Shown here piece by piece: positions 1 to 6,938 of a stretch of 7,730 nucleotides of DNA (its first letter is position 1; each line of letters begins with the position of its first letter). The position numbers and the translations under genes are program-made. The notes beneath the pieces were generated by a model. It saw only the letters and a list, made by a program, of their open reading frames with translations. It was not told the origin of the DNA and searched no databases. Source of the DNA: Paracoccaceae bacterium (lineage in GTDB: Bacteria; Pseudomonadota; Alphaproteobacteria; Rhodobacterales; Rhodobacteraceae); the NCBI GenBank assembly GCA_007119835.1, contig SKOX01000345.1, positions 1 to 7,730 on the forward strand. Reading direction: 5' to 3'.

Positions 1-97
1 CGCGGACCTGCCGGTCCCTCGCCCCATCCACCAACACCAATCAGCAGCCAACCGCATCGGGAAACCATCCCTGCAGCCACTGTTCTTCAGCGACCTG
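1..97. other. Non-coding stretch downstream of tadC
   Basis: No supportable gene is seen in these 97 nt. A small inverted repeat, GGACC (4-8) and GGTCC (13-17) around TGCC, gives a 5-bp stem, but no T-tract follows it on the minus strand within the window. It is therefore not called a terminator. Two minus-strand ATGs (68-66 and a second about 14 nt further on) open frames that run off the edge, but these are too short to judge. Confidence 0.5.
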
Positions 98-1045
98 CTA
101 GTCGTTCATGCCGATGAAGTTGTCCATGATGTCGAGGACGGCCGGGCCGATCAGCACGATGAAGAGCGCGGGCAGGATGAAGAGCATCATCGGCACCGTC
201 ATGGTCGCGGGCAGACGCCCCGCCTTTTCCTCAGCGCGCATCATGCGCTCGTTGCGCTGCTCCTGGGACAGCACCTTGAAGGCGCGAGCGAGCGGCGTGC
301 CGTATTTCTCGGCCTGGATCAGCGTGCTCGAGAAGGCCTGGACCGAGGGCAGCGGCGCCCGGTCGGCGAGGTTCTCCAGCGCCTGGCGCCGGTCGGGCAT
401 GAAGGAGAGCTCGAGCGTCAGCTGGTGCAGCTCCTCGGCGAGGACCGAGCCGCGGCGGCTCGTCTCCTGCACGACGCGCTTCAGTGCCGCATCGGAAGCG
501 AGGCCCGCCTCGGCGCAGATCACCAGCATGTCGAGGGCGTCGGGCAGCTCCTTGCGGAGCGCCGCGAGCCGCTTCTGCTGCTGGTTCTTCAGCAGGATGT
601 CGGGGAGCTTGCTGCCGAGGAGGGCCGCGGCCATGACGGCGCCGACGTCCGCCAGCGGCCCCATGCCGATCGGGTTCGTGCCCCAGACGTAGAGCCCGGC
701 CCCGGCCAGGAAGGCGAGCGGCGAGACCAGCTTGAAGAAGGTGAAGACGACGATCGCGTCGCGCCCGCGGTAGCCTGCGCCCTGCAGGAGCCGGCGCGTC
801 TCCTCGATCTGGCGATCCTTCATGATCGAGAAGCGCCCGGTCGAGTGCTTCATGAACGAGAGCAGGTTCGACTTCAGCGCGCTGCTCCCCTCCCCCTTCG
901 GGCGGGTCGAGCGCTTGGTGACCACGGCCTGGACCCGGCGCATCCGGGCGCGCCGCTCGAGGAGCGCGGTGGCGCCGAAGCCGAGGCCGAGGGTGACGGC
1001 GAGGCCCCACAGGCTGGCGAGGACGAGGATAGGCGGGATGTCCAT
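98..1045 (-). CDS. tadC: Tad pilus inner-membrane platform protein TadC (type II secretion F domain)
   Basis: Second inner-membrane platform subunit, paired with TadB (sometimes named CpaH). The product is 315 residues. Membrane segments lie at about 6-28, 100-121, 132-150 and 283-305. The T2SSF domain spans about 165-290: ELPDALDMLVICAEAGLASD at 166-185, QAEKYGTPLARAFKVLS at 244-260, and EEKAGRLPATMTVPMMLFIL at 272-291. The C-terminal PALFIVLIGPAVL (292-304) is typical of TadC. A basic linker (31-50) follows the first membrane segment. The start is fixed by the perfect Shine-Dalgarno just upstream, and the stop is TAG at 100-98. It is the last recognisable gene before the left edge; tadD often follows in related loci but is not seen here. 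Confidence 0.96.
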   Translation of the reverse strand: MDIPPILVLASLWGLAVTLGLGFGATALLERRARMRRVQAVVTKRSTRPKGEGSSALKSNLLSFMKHSTGRFSIMKDRQIEETRRLLQGAGYRGRDAIVVFTFFKLVSPLAFLAGAGLYVWGTNPIGMGPLADVGAVMAAALLGSKLPDILLKNQQQKRLAALRKELPDALDMLVICAEAGLASDAALKRVVQETSRRGSVLAEELHQLTLELSFMPDRRQALENLADRAPLPSVQAFSSTLIQAEKYGTPLARAFKVLSQEQRNERMMRAEEKAGRLPATMTVPMMLFILPALFIVLIGPAVLDIMDNFIGMND

Positions 1046-1051
1046 GGGCCG

Positions 1052-1059
1052 ACCTCCTT
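1052..1059 (-). promoter_or_regulatory. tadC ribosome-binding site abutting the tadB stop
   Basis: AAGGAGGT (1059-1052) is an eight-base perfect Shine-Dalgarno, 6 nt before ATG 1045. Its first A is the last base of the tadB stop TGA (1061-1059). It is the strongest site seen in the window. Confidence 0.8.
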
Positions 1060-2072
1060 CAGATCTCGAACTTGGTCATGCGCCACATCACGAAGGCGCC
1101 CATCGAGATGCTGACGAGCCCTGCGGCGAGCATGTAGTTACCGCGCGTGTCGGTGAAGAGCGGCGCTATGTAGTCGGGGCTCATCACGCTGAGCAGCGCG
1201 AGCATCGCGAAGGGCAGCGCGCCGATGATCATGGCGCTGGCGCGGGCCTCGGACGAGATAGCCCTGATCTTGAGCTTCATCTTCTCCCGGTCGCGCAGCA
1301 GCTTGGCGAGGTTGCCGAGCGCCTCCGAGAGCGAGCCGCCGGTTTCCTGCTGGATCGCGATCGAGATGGCGAAGAAGTCCATTTCCGGCCGGTCAACGAC
1401 CCTCGCCACCCGCCAGAGCGCGACGTCGAGCGGCTCGCCGAGCTGGACGCGCTCGGCGATGGCGCGGAAGTGGCCGCCGACCGGGTCGTCGAACTCCTGG
1501 CCGGCGTTGGCGATGCATTCCTGCACGGGCAGGCCGGCGCGGATCCCGCGGATGATCGTGTCGAGGACGCCCGGCAGCTGCTTCATGAAGCGCTCGGACA
1601 TCATCTGGCCACGGAAGCGCACGAAGGCGTCCGTCAGCACCATGCCCCCGAAAAGGCCCGGGACGATCACGAGCGCGAAGGACGCGCCGGTGCCGAGCGC
1701 GAGGCCGCCCGCCAGCACGACGCCGAGCGCGAGGGCGACGAGCATGAAGCTCGTCACCGAAAGCTTGAGGTTCGCGCGGCGAATGTTGGCGGTGAGCCGG
1801 CCGGTGTCGAGGATCGGCAGCACGCGGGCGAGCACGCCGGTGATCGCGACCAGGGCGTTCGTCTCCTCCCGGCGCCGCAGCAGCTGGAGGCGGGCCTCGT
1901 CGATGTCGATCATGCCCGACAGGCGCTTGCGCCCGACCCGGGAGAGGCGCTTGCGGTGGCGGGCGCGGGCGCGCAGCACCAGCGAGATGACGAAGAGCCC
2001 CAGGCCGGTGACGACGGCGACGGATCCGACGAAGACCGCGAACGCGACGAGGAGGTTCAGTTCGTCCCACAT
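1059..2072 (-). CDS. tadB: Tad pilus inner-membrane platform protein TadB (type II secretion F domain)
   Basis: Polytopic inner-membrane protein that, with TadC, forms the platform linking the CpaF motor to pilin assembly (sometimes named CpaG). The product is 337 residues from ATG 2072. Predicted membrane segments lie at about 10-33, 104-126, 129-148, 278-297 and 313-332. The first is followed by a strongly basic stretch (34-50), which should be cytoplasmic. The T2SSF domain spans about 164-290, with QLPGVLDTIIRGIRAGLPV at 165-183, VQLGEPLDVAL at 209-219, and QQETGGSLSEAL at 241-252. These are the TadB signatures, and the longer first half separates it from TadC. It overlaps the end of cpaF by 16 nt and precedes tadC by 13 nt, which fits coupled translation and equimolar platform subunits. 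Confidence 0.96.
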   Translation of the reverse strand: MWDELNLLVAFAVFVGSVAVVTGLGLFVISLVLRARARHRKRLSRVGRKRLSGMIDIDEARLQLLRRREETNALVAITGVLARVLPILDTGRLTANIRRANLKLSVTSFMLVALALGVVLAGGLALGTGASFALVIVPGLFGGMVLTDAFVRFRGQMMSERFMKQLPGVLDTIIRGIRAGLPVQECIANAGQEFDDPVGGHFRAIAERVQLGEPLDVALWRVARVVDRPEMDFFAISIAIQQETGGSLSEALGNLAKLLRDREKMKLKIRAISSEARASAMIIGALPFAMLALLSVMSPDYIAPLFTDTRGNYMLAAGLVSISMGAFVMWRMTKFEI

Positions 2073-3652
2073 CCCATCGCCTCCATCAGCCGGTTGCCGA
2101 GGCCGAAATACTCGGCGCGCGGCATGAAGTGGGGCCTGAGCTTCGAGCACTCGAAGCGGCCGTTGAGCGTGCCGTCGTTGTTCTCGCCGCTGTAGACGTA
2201 GCGGAAGAGCTCCTGGGTCGTGACGACCTCGCCCTCCATGCCGGTGATCTCGGTGATCGAGGTGATGCGCCGCTTGCCGTCGCGCATGCGGCTCACCTGG
2301 ACGATGAGGTGGATCGCCGACTGGATCTGCTCGCGCACCGCCTCGGGCGGCAGCTTGAAGCCCGACATCGCGACCATGTTCTCGAGGCGCACCAGCGCGT
2401 CGCGCGGCGTGTTCGAGTGGATCGTGCCCATCGAGCCGTCGTGGCCGGTGTTCATCGCCTGGAGCATGTCGATCGCCTCCTCCGAGCGGATCTCGCCGAC
2501 GATGATCCGGTCGGGCCGCATGCGCAGCGCGTTCTTCAGCAGGTGACGAATGGTGATCTCGCCCTCGCCCTCGATGTTGGCGGGGCGGGTCTCGAGGCGG
2601 ACGACGTGGGGCTGCTGGAGCTGAAGCTCGGCCGCGTCCTCGATGGTCACGGTTCGTTCCCCGTGATCGATCATCCGCGACATCGCGTTCAGGAGCGTCG
2701 TCTTGCCCGAGCCGGTGCCGCCCGAGATCAGGATGTTGAGCCGGCAGCGCCCGGCGATCTTCAGCACCGTCGCCATGTCCGGCGAGATGTTGCCCTGGCG
2801 GGCCATCACGTCGAGGGTGATCTCCTTCTTGGAGAACTTGCGGATGGCGATGGTCGGGCCGTCGATGGCGAGCGGCGGGATGATGATGTTGACGCGGGAA
2901 CCGTCCTTGAGGCGGGCGTCGACCAGCGGCGTCGATTCGTCGACGCGGCGGCCGACCTCGGTGACGATGCGGGTGGCGACGTGCATCACGTGCGGGTCGT
3001 CGCGGAACACGACGTCGGTGAGCTCGAGCTTGCCCTTGCGCTCGACGTAGACCTGGTGCGGGCCGTTCACCATGATGTCGGTGACGGTCTCGTCGGCGAG
3101 CAGCGGCTCGAGCGGGCCGAGGCCGATCATGTCGTCGACGAGCAGGCGCACCAGCGCGCGCATTTCGGCTGCGTTGAACTGCAGGCGCAGGTCGGTGAGG
3201 ATCTCCTGGACGATCTCGCCGATCTGGGTGCGCAGCTGCTCCGGCCCGAGAGTTGAGGCGACCGCGATGTCGATGCGCTGCATGAGCAGCGGCATCACCT
3301 GCGCCTTGACCTGCAGCTCGCGCTTGTTCTTGGCCTCGGGCGCATCCTTGGTCTCGCGCTCGGCCAGGGGGTCGAACAGCGGATCGGGCGCGGCGGCGGG
3401 CGCGGCGAGGGCGCGCGCGGCCTGGACCGCGTCGACGATCGCGCGGAGAATGTCGCGCTGCTCGGCAAGCGAAGGCCGGTCGTCTCGCCGGGCGACCAGT
3501 TCCTCGAGCACCTCGTTCGCGGCCTCCGCGAGGCGCCGGGGCGTTGCGGACGTCAGTTCGGGCCCGAGGAGCTGGCGAACCCGCTCGGTGGCGGCGGTGC
3601 GCAGCATGCTGTGGCCCGCATCGACCTGGCTCGGTGAGAATCCGTCTTCCAT
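2057..3652 (-). CDS. cpaF: Tad/Flp pilus assembly ATPase CpaF (TadA, type II/IV secretion ATPase)
   Basis: Cytoplasmic motor ATPase that powers Flp pilus assembly (and retraction in Caulobacter), acting on the TadB/TadC platform. The product is 531 residues, with an N-terminal extension ahead of the usual core. Residues about 110-180 are the helical domain ending IGLGPLEPLL (176-185). Residues 186-300 are the N-terminal ATPase subdomain (VTDIMVNG at 190-197, VDARLKDGSRVNII at 244-257). The RecA-like domain has Walker A GGTGSGKT at 311-318, the Asp box TVTIEDAAEL at 334-343, Walker B with catalytic Glu387 in RIIVGEIR (382-389), and the His box TGHDGSMGTIHSN at 402-414. All catalytic motifs are intact. 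Residues 1-100 include an Ala/Pro linker (82-95) and a segment resembling the helical domain. It starts 3 nt after cpaE, and its 3' end overlaps tadB by 16 nt. Confidence 0.97.
   Translation of the reverse strand: MEDGFSPSQVDAGHSMLRTAATERVRQLLGPELTSATPRRLAEAANEVLEELVARRDDRPSLAEQRDILRAIVDAVQAARALAAPAAAPDPLFDPLAERETKDAPEAKNKRELQVKAQVMPLLMQRIDIAVASTLGPEQLRTQIGEIVQEILTDLRLQFNAAEMRALVRLLVDDMIGLGPLEPLLADETVTDIMVNGPHQVYVERKGKLELTDVVFRDDPHVMHVATRIVTEVGRRVDESTPLVDARLKDGSRVNIIIPPLAIDGPTIAIRKFSKKEITLDVMARQGNISPDMATVLKIAGRCRLNILISGGTGSGKTTLLNAMSRMIDHGERTVTIEDAAELQLQQPHVVRLETRPANIEGEGEITIRHLLKNALRMRPDRIIVGEIRSEEAIDMLQAMNTGHDGSMGTIHSNTPRDALVRLENMVAMSGFKLPPEAVREQIQSAIHLIVQVSRMRDGKRRITSITEITGMEGEVVTTQELFRYVYSGENNDGTLNGRFECSKLRPHFMPRAEYFGLGNRLMEAMGCGTN
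2080..2084 (-). promoter_or_regulatory. tadB ribosome-binding site inside cpaF
   Basis: GGAGG (2084-2080) lies within the 3' end of cpaF, 7 nt before ATG 2072. It sets the tadB start. A longer in-frame start at 2150 has an Arg/Pro-rich leader that is only the shadow of cpaF. Confidence 0.7.
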
Positions 3653-3655
3653 GGC

Positions 3656-4867
3656 CTATCCCCTCTTCGCCTTGCCCCAGCCGAAGAGCGCCAGGCCCTT
3701 CTTGGTCTCCTCGGGCACGCCCGCCAGTTCCTTGCAGAGGCCGTAGAGCGAATGGACGAGCTTGTGCTTGGGATCGGCGCCGGCGAGCGGCTGGCCGCGA
3801 AAGCTCGCCTGCGACATCGCCTTGGGGTCGGCGGCGAAGCAGCAGCGCAGCTTCGCTTCCATGCCGGCCTCAAACTCGGCCACGGCGACGTCGGGCTTTG
3901 CGGCCACGTTGTTGGCGACGATATGGATCTTCGCGTCGTGGCTCCGCGAGGCGAACAGCCGGAGCAGGCGGTTCGAGTCGCGCAGTCCCTGGAGGGTGAG
4001 CTCGGTGACGATGACGATGTCGTCGAGCTTCGAGAACAGCGCCGGCTCGCGCATCACGAAGTGCCGCGGCAGGTCGAGCACCGTCATGTCGAAGTTCGTG
4101 CGCATCGCATCGACGAGCATCAGCACCTTCTCGTCTGTCATCCGGACGGCGTCGTTCATCGCCTCCTCGGTGCCGAGCACGTGCAGGCTCTTGCCGAGCT
4201 TGGTCATGGCGTTCTGCAGGAAGACCTCGTCGACCCGCTCGGGATCGTCGAAGGCCTCGCGCAGGCCGCGGGTCGGCTCCATGTCGAGGCTGAGCGCGAT
4301 GGTCCCGGCGTAGATGTCCATGTCGACGAGGGCGGTCCGCCGGCTGAGCTTGTCGGCCATGATCCAGGCGGTGTTGATCGCGAGCGTCGTGACGCCGACG
4401 CCGCCGCGCGCCCCTATCAGGCCGACGACGCGGCCGCCGATCTGGCCGTCCTCGCCCGCCTGCTCGAAGCGGACGAAGACCTCGCCGAGGGTGTCGGCGT
4501 CGACCGGCTTCACGAGGTAGTCACGCGCGCCGGTGCGGATGATACGGCGGAAGTAGCTCACGTCGTTGATCGAGCCGAGCGCGAGCACCGAGGAGCCGAG
4601 GCGCGCCAGCTCGGTGAGCCCCTGGTCGACCTCCTCCAGCGGCAGGCCGTCCACATCGACGATCATCAGCCTCGGCGGGGGTGCCACGCCGAGGAGCCGG
4701 AGCGCCGAGGGCAGGCTGCCGCGGCGGATGCTGCCCACCGACCAGCCGCGCCGTTCGGCGAAGAGCTTGACGGCGGCTTGGCTCTCGCTGTCGGCGACGT
4801 AGGCCGCGAACGGTTCGCGGTCGTCGTCGTCGTCGAACACCATCTTTGCAGTCGCGGTCTGGGCCAT
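3656..4867 (-). CDS. cpaE: CpaE/TadZ-like pilus localisation ATPase (MinD/ParA family)
   Basis: Cytoplasmic MinD/ParA-type protein that places the Tad machine at its cellular site and interacts with the CpaF motor. The product is 403 residues. Residues about 20-135 look like a receiver domain: LMIVDVDG at 67-74 (strand 3 with the acidic site), VLALGS at 94-99, and ARDYLVKP at 114-121 with the conserved Lys-Pro. Residues about 145-375 are the P-loop domain: GARGGVGVTT at 152-161, TALVDMDIYAGTIALSLD at 178-195 (Walker A'), and MTVLDLP at 261-267 (Walker B). The P-loop has Arg154 and Val159 where the deviant Walker A motif KGGxGKT has its two lysines, so nucleotide hydrolysis is doubtful. The N-terminus has five aspartates in a row (12-16). 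The C-terminus is basic. The start is set by an overlapping Shine-Dalgarno. It ends in TAG, 3 nt before cpaF. Confidence 0.94.
   Translation of the reverse strand: MAQTATAKMVFDDDDDREPFAAYVADSESQAAVKLFAERRGWSVGSIRRGSLPSALRLLGVAPPPRLMIVDVDGLPLEEVDQGLTELARLGSSVLALGSINDVSYFRRIIRTGARDYLVKPVDADTLGEVFVRFEQAGEDGQIGGRVVGLIGARGGVGVTTLAINTAWIMADKLSRRTALVDMDIYAGTIALSLDMEPTRGLREAFDDPERVDEVFLQNAMTKLGKSLHVLGTEEAMNDAVRMTDEKVLMLVDAMRTNFDMTVLDLPRHFVMREPALFSKLDDIVIVTELTLQGLRDSNRLLRLFASRSHDAKIHIVANNVAAKPDVAVAEFEAGMEAKLRCCFAADPKAMSQASFRGQPLAGADPKHKLVHSLYGLCKELAGVPEETKKGLALFGWGKAKRG
3660..3665 (-). promoter_or_regulatory. cpaF ribosome-binding site inside the end of cpaE
   Basis: GAGGGG (3665-3660) lies in the last codons of cpaE, just before its TAG stop, and 7 nt before ATG 3652. 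It supports that start over the internal in-frame Met16. Confidence 0.6.
4820..4834. repeat. Short (GTC)5 trinucleotide run in cpaE
   Basis: Five perfect GTC units on the plus strand encode Asp12-16 of CpaE. A change of one unit would keep the frame, so slippage would alter only the length of the acidic run. A related four-unit run encodes Asp95-98 of CpaC (6614-6625). It may simply reflect high-GC codon choice for Asp. Confidence 0.6.
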
Positions 4868-4871
4868 GGCG

Positions 4872-4878
4872 TCACCTC
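4872..4878 (-). promoter_or_regulatory. cpaE ribosome-binding site containing the cpaD stop
   Basis: GAGGTGA (4878-4872) matches the anti-Shine-Dalgarno complement over seven bases. Its final TGA is the cpaD stop codon. It lies 4 nt before ATG 4867 (7 nt from the GAGG core). This fixes the cpaE start and suggests that terminating cpaD ribosomes reinitiate on cpaE. Confidence 0.7.
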
Positions 4879-5534
4879 AAGGCAAGCGGTGGCGGGGGCG
4901 TCACTGCCCCGGCGCGGAGCCGCCCGACGGCCGCCGCGTCGAGTTCGGCCGGCGTCCGCCCGAGCCGGCGCGGCTCGATGAGGTCGCGCCGCTCGGCGGC
5001 CATGTGGGCGAGGTTGGCCGCATTCGAGCAGGCCAGCTGCGGCATCCGGGCGGCGTAGAGGTCCTCCGCCCGGTCGAGATAGGGGCTCGGGCAGGCAACG
5101 AGGAGCTGGCCGCTACGCAGCGTCTCGACGAGCACCACGTCGGCGGGCGGCAGGGGCTGGTCCGGCGTCCGGTCCTCGACGGCGAGCAGGGTCACCGGCA
5201 GGCCTGCGGCCTCGACGATGCCGGAGACAGCGCGCAGCCGGGCCCGGTCGAGCAGCGGCCAGCCGCTCGGCGCCGTCGTGAGCAGCACGTCGTCGAGCTC
5301 GAGCGCAGCCATCTGGGCGAGAAAGCCGGCGAGACGTTCCTGCTCCCCCGGCGCGAGCCTGTCGGAGGCCGGCGCGAAGCGCAGTCCGATGAGCCCCTGG
5401 CTCGCCGGCTGGACCCGGTATTCCGGCCGCTCGAACGTGCCGATCGGCTGATACTCGCAGCCTGCGAGCAGCACGAGGCCGGCCAGGGCTGCGAGGCGGG
5501 TGCGAAGTGCGGTCATCGCACGAACGGCGGTCAT
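4872..5534 (-). CDS. cpaD: CpaD-family pilus assembly lipoprotein
   Basis: Putative lipoprotein of the Tad/Flp machine, found beside the secretin in alphaproteobacterial loci and thought to act at the outer membrane. The product is 220 residues. Residues 10-26 are a lipoprotein signal ending in lipobox LLAGC, with acceptor Cys26; the residue after it is Glu. The C-terminal half has the CpaD hallmarks: cysteines C148 and C169 (possible disulfide), CSNAANLAHM at 169-178 and RDLIEPR at 183-189. The central part (52-115) is laid out like an OmpA-type domain but lacks its peptidoglycan-binding motif. The C-terminus is Pro-rich. ATG 5534 is preferred over ATG 5516 because of the Shine-Dalgarno upstream; both keep the lipobox. 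The same frame is open well back into cpaC, but those residues are Arg/Pro-rich and look like a shadow. It starts 8 nt after cpaC and ends 4 nt before cpaE. Assignment rests on the C-terminal motifs and position. Confidence 0.87.
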   Translation of the reverse strand: MTAVRAMTALRTRLAALAGLVLLAGCEYQPIGTFERPEYRVQPASQGLIGLRFAPASDRLAPGEQERLAGFLAQMAALELDDVLLTTAPSGWPLLDRARLRAVSGIVEAAGLPVTLLAVEDRTPDQPLPPADVVLVETLRSGQLLVACPSPYLDRAEDLYAARMPQLACSNAANLAHMAAERRDLIEPRRLGRTPAELDAAAVGRLRAGAVTPPPPLALR

Positions 5535-5539
5535 GGCGG

Positions 5540-5544
5540 CCCTC
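5540..5544 (-). promoter_or_regulatory. cpaD ribosome-binding site overlapping the cpaC stop
   Basis: GAGGG (5544-5540) shares its GA with the cpaC stop TGA (5545-5543) and lies 5 nt before ATG 5534. No comparable site precedes the in-frame ATG at 5516, so this decides the upstream start and implies translational coupling with cpaC. Confidence 0.6.
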
Positions 5545-6907
5545 ACTCGAAGACGAACCCGGCCGCGCCGTGCAGGCGCCGCTGGCCGAGTTGCTGCTGC
5601 ACCCGGCTCGCGCGGGCGGGATCGCCCTGGGTGCGGCCGAGGATGATCCGCTCGAAGTCGTTCGGCGGCACGTAGGCGTCGACCGGCGTGCGGAGCTGGC
5701 GCGCCGTGGTCGGGTTGACGATGACCGGCGTCACGATGATGACGAGCTCGGTCTGCCCGCGCTGGAAGCCGCTCGAGCGGAAGAGCGCTCCGAGGACCGG
5801 CAGCGAGCCGAGGCCCGGCATCCGGTTGACGTTGCTCGACGACGTGTTCTGCATCAGCCCGGCGATGGCGAAGCTCTGCCCGCTGCCGAGGTCGACGGTC
5901 GTCTCGGCGCGCCGGCTGTTGATCGCGGGCACCGGCCCGGGGACGCCGAAGTTGAGGTCGCTCACCTCGGTGCCGACCCTGAGCGCGATGCGGTTGCCGT
6001 CGACGACCGTCGGCGTGAAGGTGAGGCCGACGCCGAAGTTGCGGAACTCGTAGGTGATCTGGCCGCCTTCCTGGACGATCGGGAAGGGGAACTCGCCGCC
6101 GGCGAGGAAGCTCGCGGGCTCGCCGGAGCGCGCGGTGAGGTTCGGCTCGGCGAGGACGGCGACGAGGCCCTCCTCGGCGAGCGCCTGCAGGACGACATCG
6201 ACGTTGAGCCGGCCGGTGCGGCTGTAGTCGACGGCGTAGCCGCCCGGGGCCCCGCGGCCGCCGACCAGGCCGATCCGCTGACCGCCGCCGAGGTTGTAGC
6301 TCAGCTCGTTCCACTGGATGCCGAGCTGGCGGTCGACGTTGCGCGACACCTCGGCGATCCGGACCTGCAGGTTGACCTGGCTCGGCTGGTCCACGTCCAG
6401 GCGGTTGACGATCTGGGTCGGGTCGTCGACGAACTGCCGGGCGACCTGGATCGCGTCGGCGGCCTGCCCGGGCGTCGCCACGGTGCCGGTGATGACGAGC
6501 GAGCGGTCGACCGTCGTCGCCTGCAGGCCGCGGCCGGGGGCGACGCGGCCGAGGCCCTGCTGCAGCGCGCCGACGTTGTGGGTGACGCGGATGGTGGCCG
6601 ACATCAGCACGTTGTCGTCGTCGTCCACCGCAAAGAGCGTCGTCTCGCCGACGCCGACGCCGGTGAGGTAGAGCAGCCGCGGCGAACGCACCTGGATGTC
6701 GGCGACGTCGGGATTGGCGACGAAGAGGCTCGCGAACTCCTGATCCACCCGGATCAGCTGGCCGGTCCCCACCGTCAGCGAGATCGCGCGCTCGGTCTGC
6801 GGCGAGACGACCTCAAAGGCGCGCACCTCCGCCCCGAGGGGGAGGAGCGCCGGCGCGAGCAGCAGCATCGCCGCGATCCGCAGGGTAAGGCCGTTCGTTC
6901 TGAACAC
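5543..6907 (-). CDS. cpaC: Type IVc (Tad/Flp) pilus outer-membrane secretin CpaC (RcpA-like)
   Basis: Forms the outer-membrane ring channel through which the Flp pilus leaves the cell. The 454 residues match the family length. Residues 1-30 are a signal peptide (basic start, hydrophobic 11-24, likely cleavage after VRA at 28-30). Residues about 40-108 form the pilus/secretin N-terminal domain (ISLTVGTGQLIRVDQEFASL). A BON-like segment spans about 113-172, and the secretin domain runs from about 180 to 395, with NLQVRIAEVSRNVDRQLGIQWN at its start shown by NLQVRIAEV at 179-187. The secretin signature MPGLGSLPVLGALFRS is at 363-378 and the last beta strand TELVIIVTPVIV at 386-397. The C-terminal VDAYVPPNDFERIILGR (409-425) is the typical CpaC tail. 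The start is GTG at 6907, chosen because GGAG lies 9 nt upstream and a complete signal peptide results; the next in-frame Met (14) would cut the signal peptide. An aspartate run lies at 95-98. Confidence 0.95.
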   Translation of the reverse strand: MFRTNGLTLRIAAMLLLAPALLPLGAEVRAFEVVSPQTERAISLTVGTGQLIRVDQEFASLFVANPDVADIQVRSPRLLYLTGVGVGETTLFAVDDDDNVLMSATIRVTHNVGALQQGLGRVAPGRGLQATTVDRSLVITGTVATPGQAADAIQVARQFVDDPTQIVNRLDVDQPSQVNLQVRIAEVSRNVDRQLGIQWNELSYNLGGGQRIGLVGGRGAPGGYAVDYSRTGRLNVDVVLQALAEEGLVAVLAEPNLTARSGEPASFLAGGEFPFPIVQEGGQITYEFRNFGVGLTFTPTVVDGNRIALRVGTEVSDLNFGVPGPVPAINSRRAETTVDLGSGQSFAIAGLMQNTSSSNVNRMPGLGSLPVLGALFRSSGFQRGQTELVIIVTPVIVNPTTARQLRTPVDAYVPPNDFERIILGRTQGDPARASRVQQQLGQRRLHGAAGFVFE

Positions 6908-6915
6908 GTTAGCGT

Positions 6916-6938
6916 ACTCCGATGAGGGGGCTCGGAAT
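6916..6938 (-). promoter_or_regulatory. cpaC ribosome-binding site inside a possible hairpin
   Basis: In the 43-nt cpaB-cpaC spacer, GGAG at 6920-6917 lies 9 nt before the GTG at 6907 and supports that start. The same bases can fold into a hairpin on the minus-strand RNA. The arm at 6938-6932 (AUUCCGA) pairs with 6922-6916 (UCGGAGU) in seven pairs, one of them a U-G wobble, around a 9-nt C-rich loop. This would bury the whole Shine-Dalgarno. The stem is short, so it may be fortuitous. Confidence 0.4.

Noticed and set aside
4..17. GGACC-TGCC-GGTCC inverted repeat as a terminator for the operon
   Set aside because: The stem is only 5 bp and no T-tract follows on the minus strand before the window edge.
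1..68. Start of another minus-strand gene after tadC
   Set aside because: ATG at 68-66 and a second ATG nearby give open frames to the edge, but only about 20 codons are visible, without a good ribosome-binding site or recognisable sequence.
2073..2150. Upstream in-frame start for tadB at 2150
   Set aside because: The 26 extra residues are the shadow of the cpaF C-terminus, and GGAGG sits 7 nt before the ATG at 2072, giving the normal membrane N-terminus.
822..2195. 457-codon plus-strand open frame opposite tadC and tadB
   Set aside because: Its product is rich in Arg, His, Ala, Glu and Asp with no domain or membrane pattern. It lies antisense to two clear tad genes and is what high-GC codon use produces.
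5535..6314. Possible long N-terminal extension of cpaD reading back through cpaC
   Set aside because: The frame is open, but the residues are Arg/Pro/Ala-rich with no family similarity. A Shine-Dalgarno and lipoprotein signal fit a start at 5534.
5507..6925. 472-codon plus-strand open frame opposite cpaC
   Set aside because: Low-complexity Arg/Asp/Ala/Val product covering the intact secretin gene in antisense; no recognisable motif. The plus-strand frames at 2129-3256 and 3752-4981 are rejected for the same reason.
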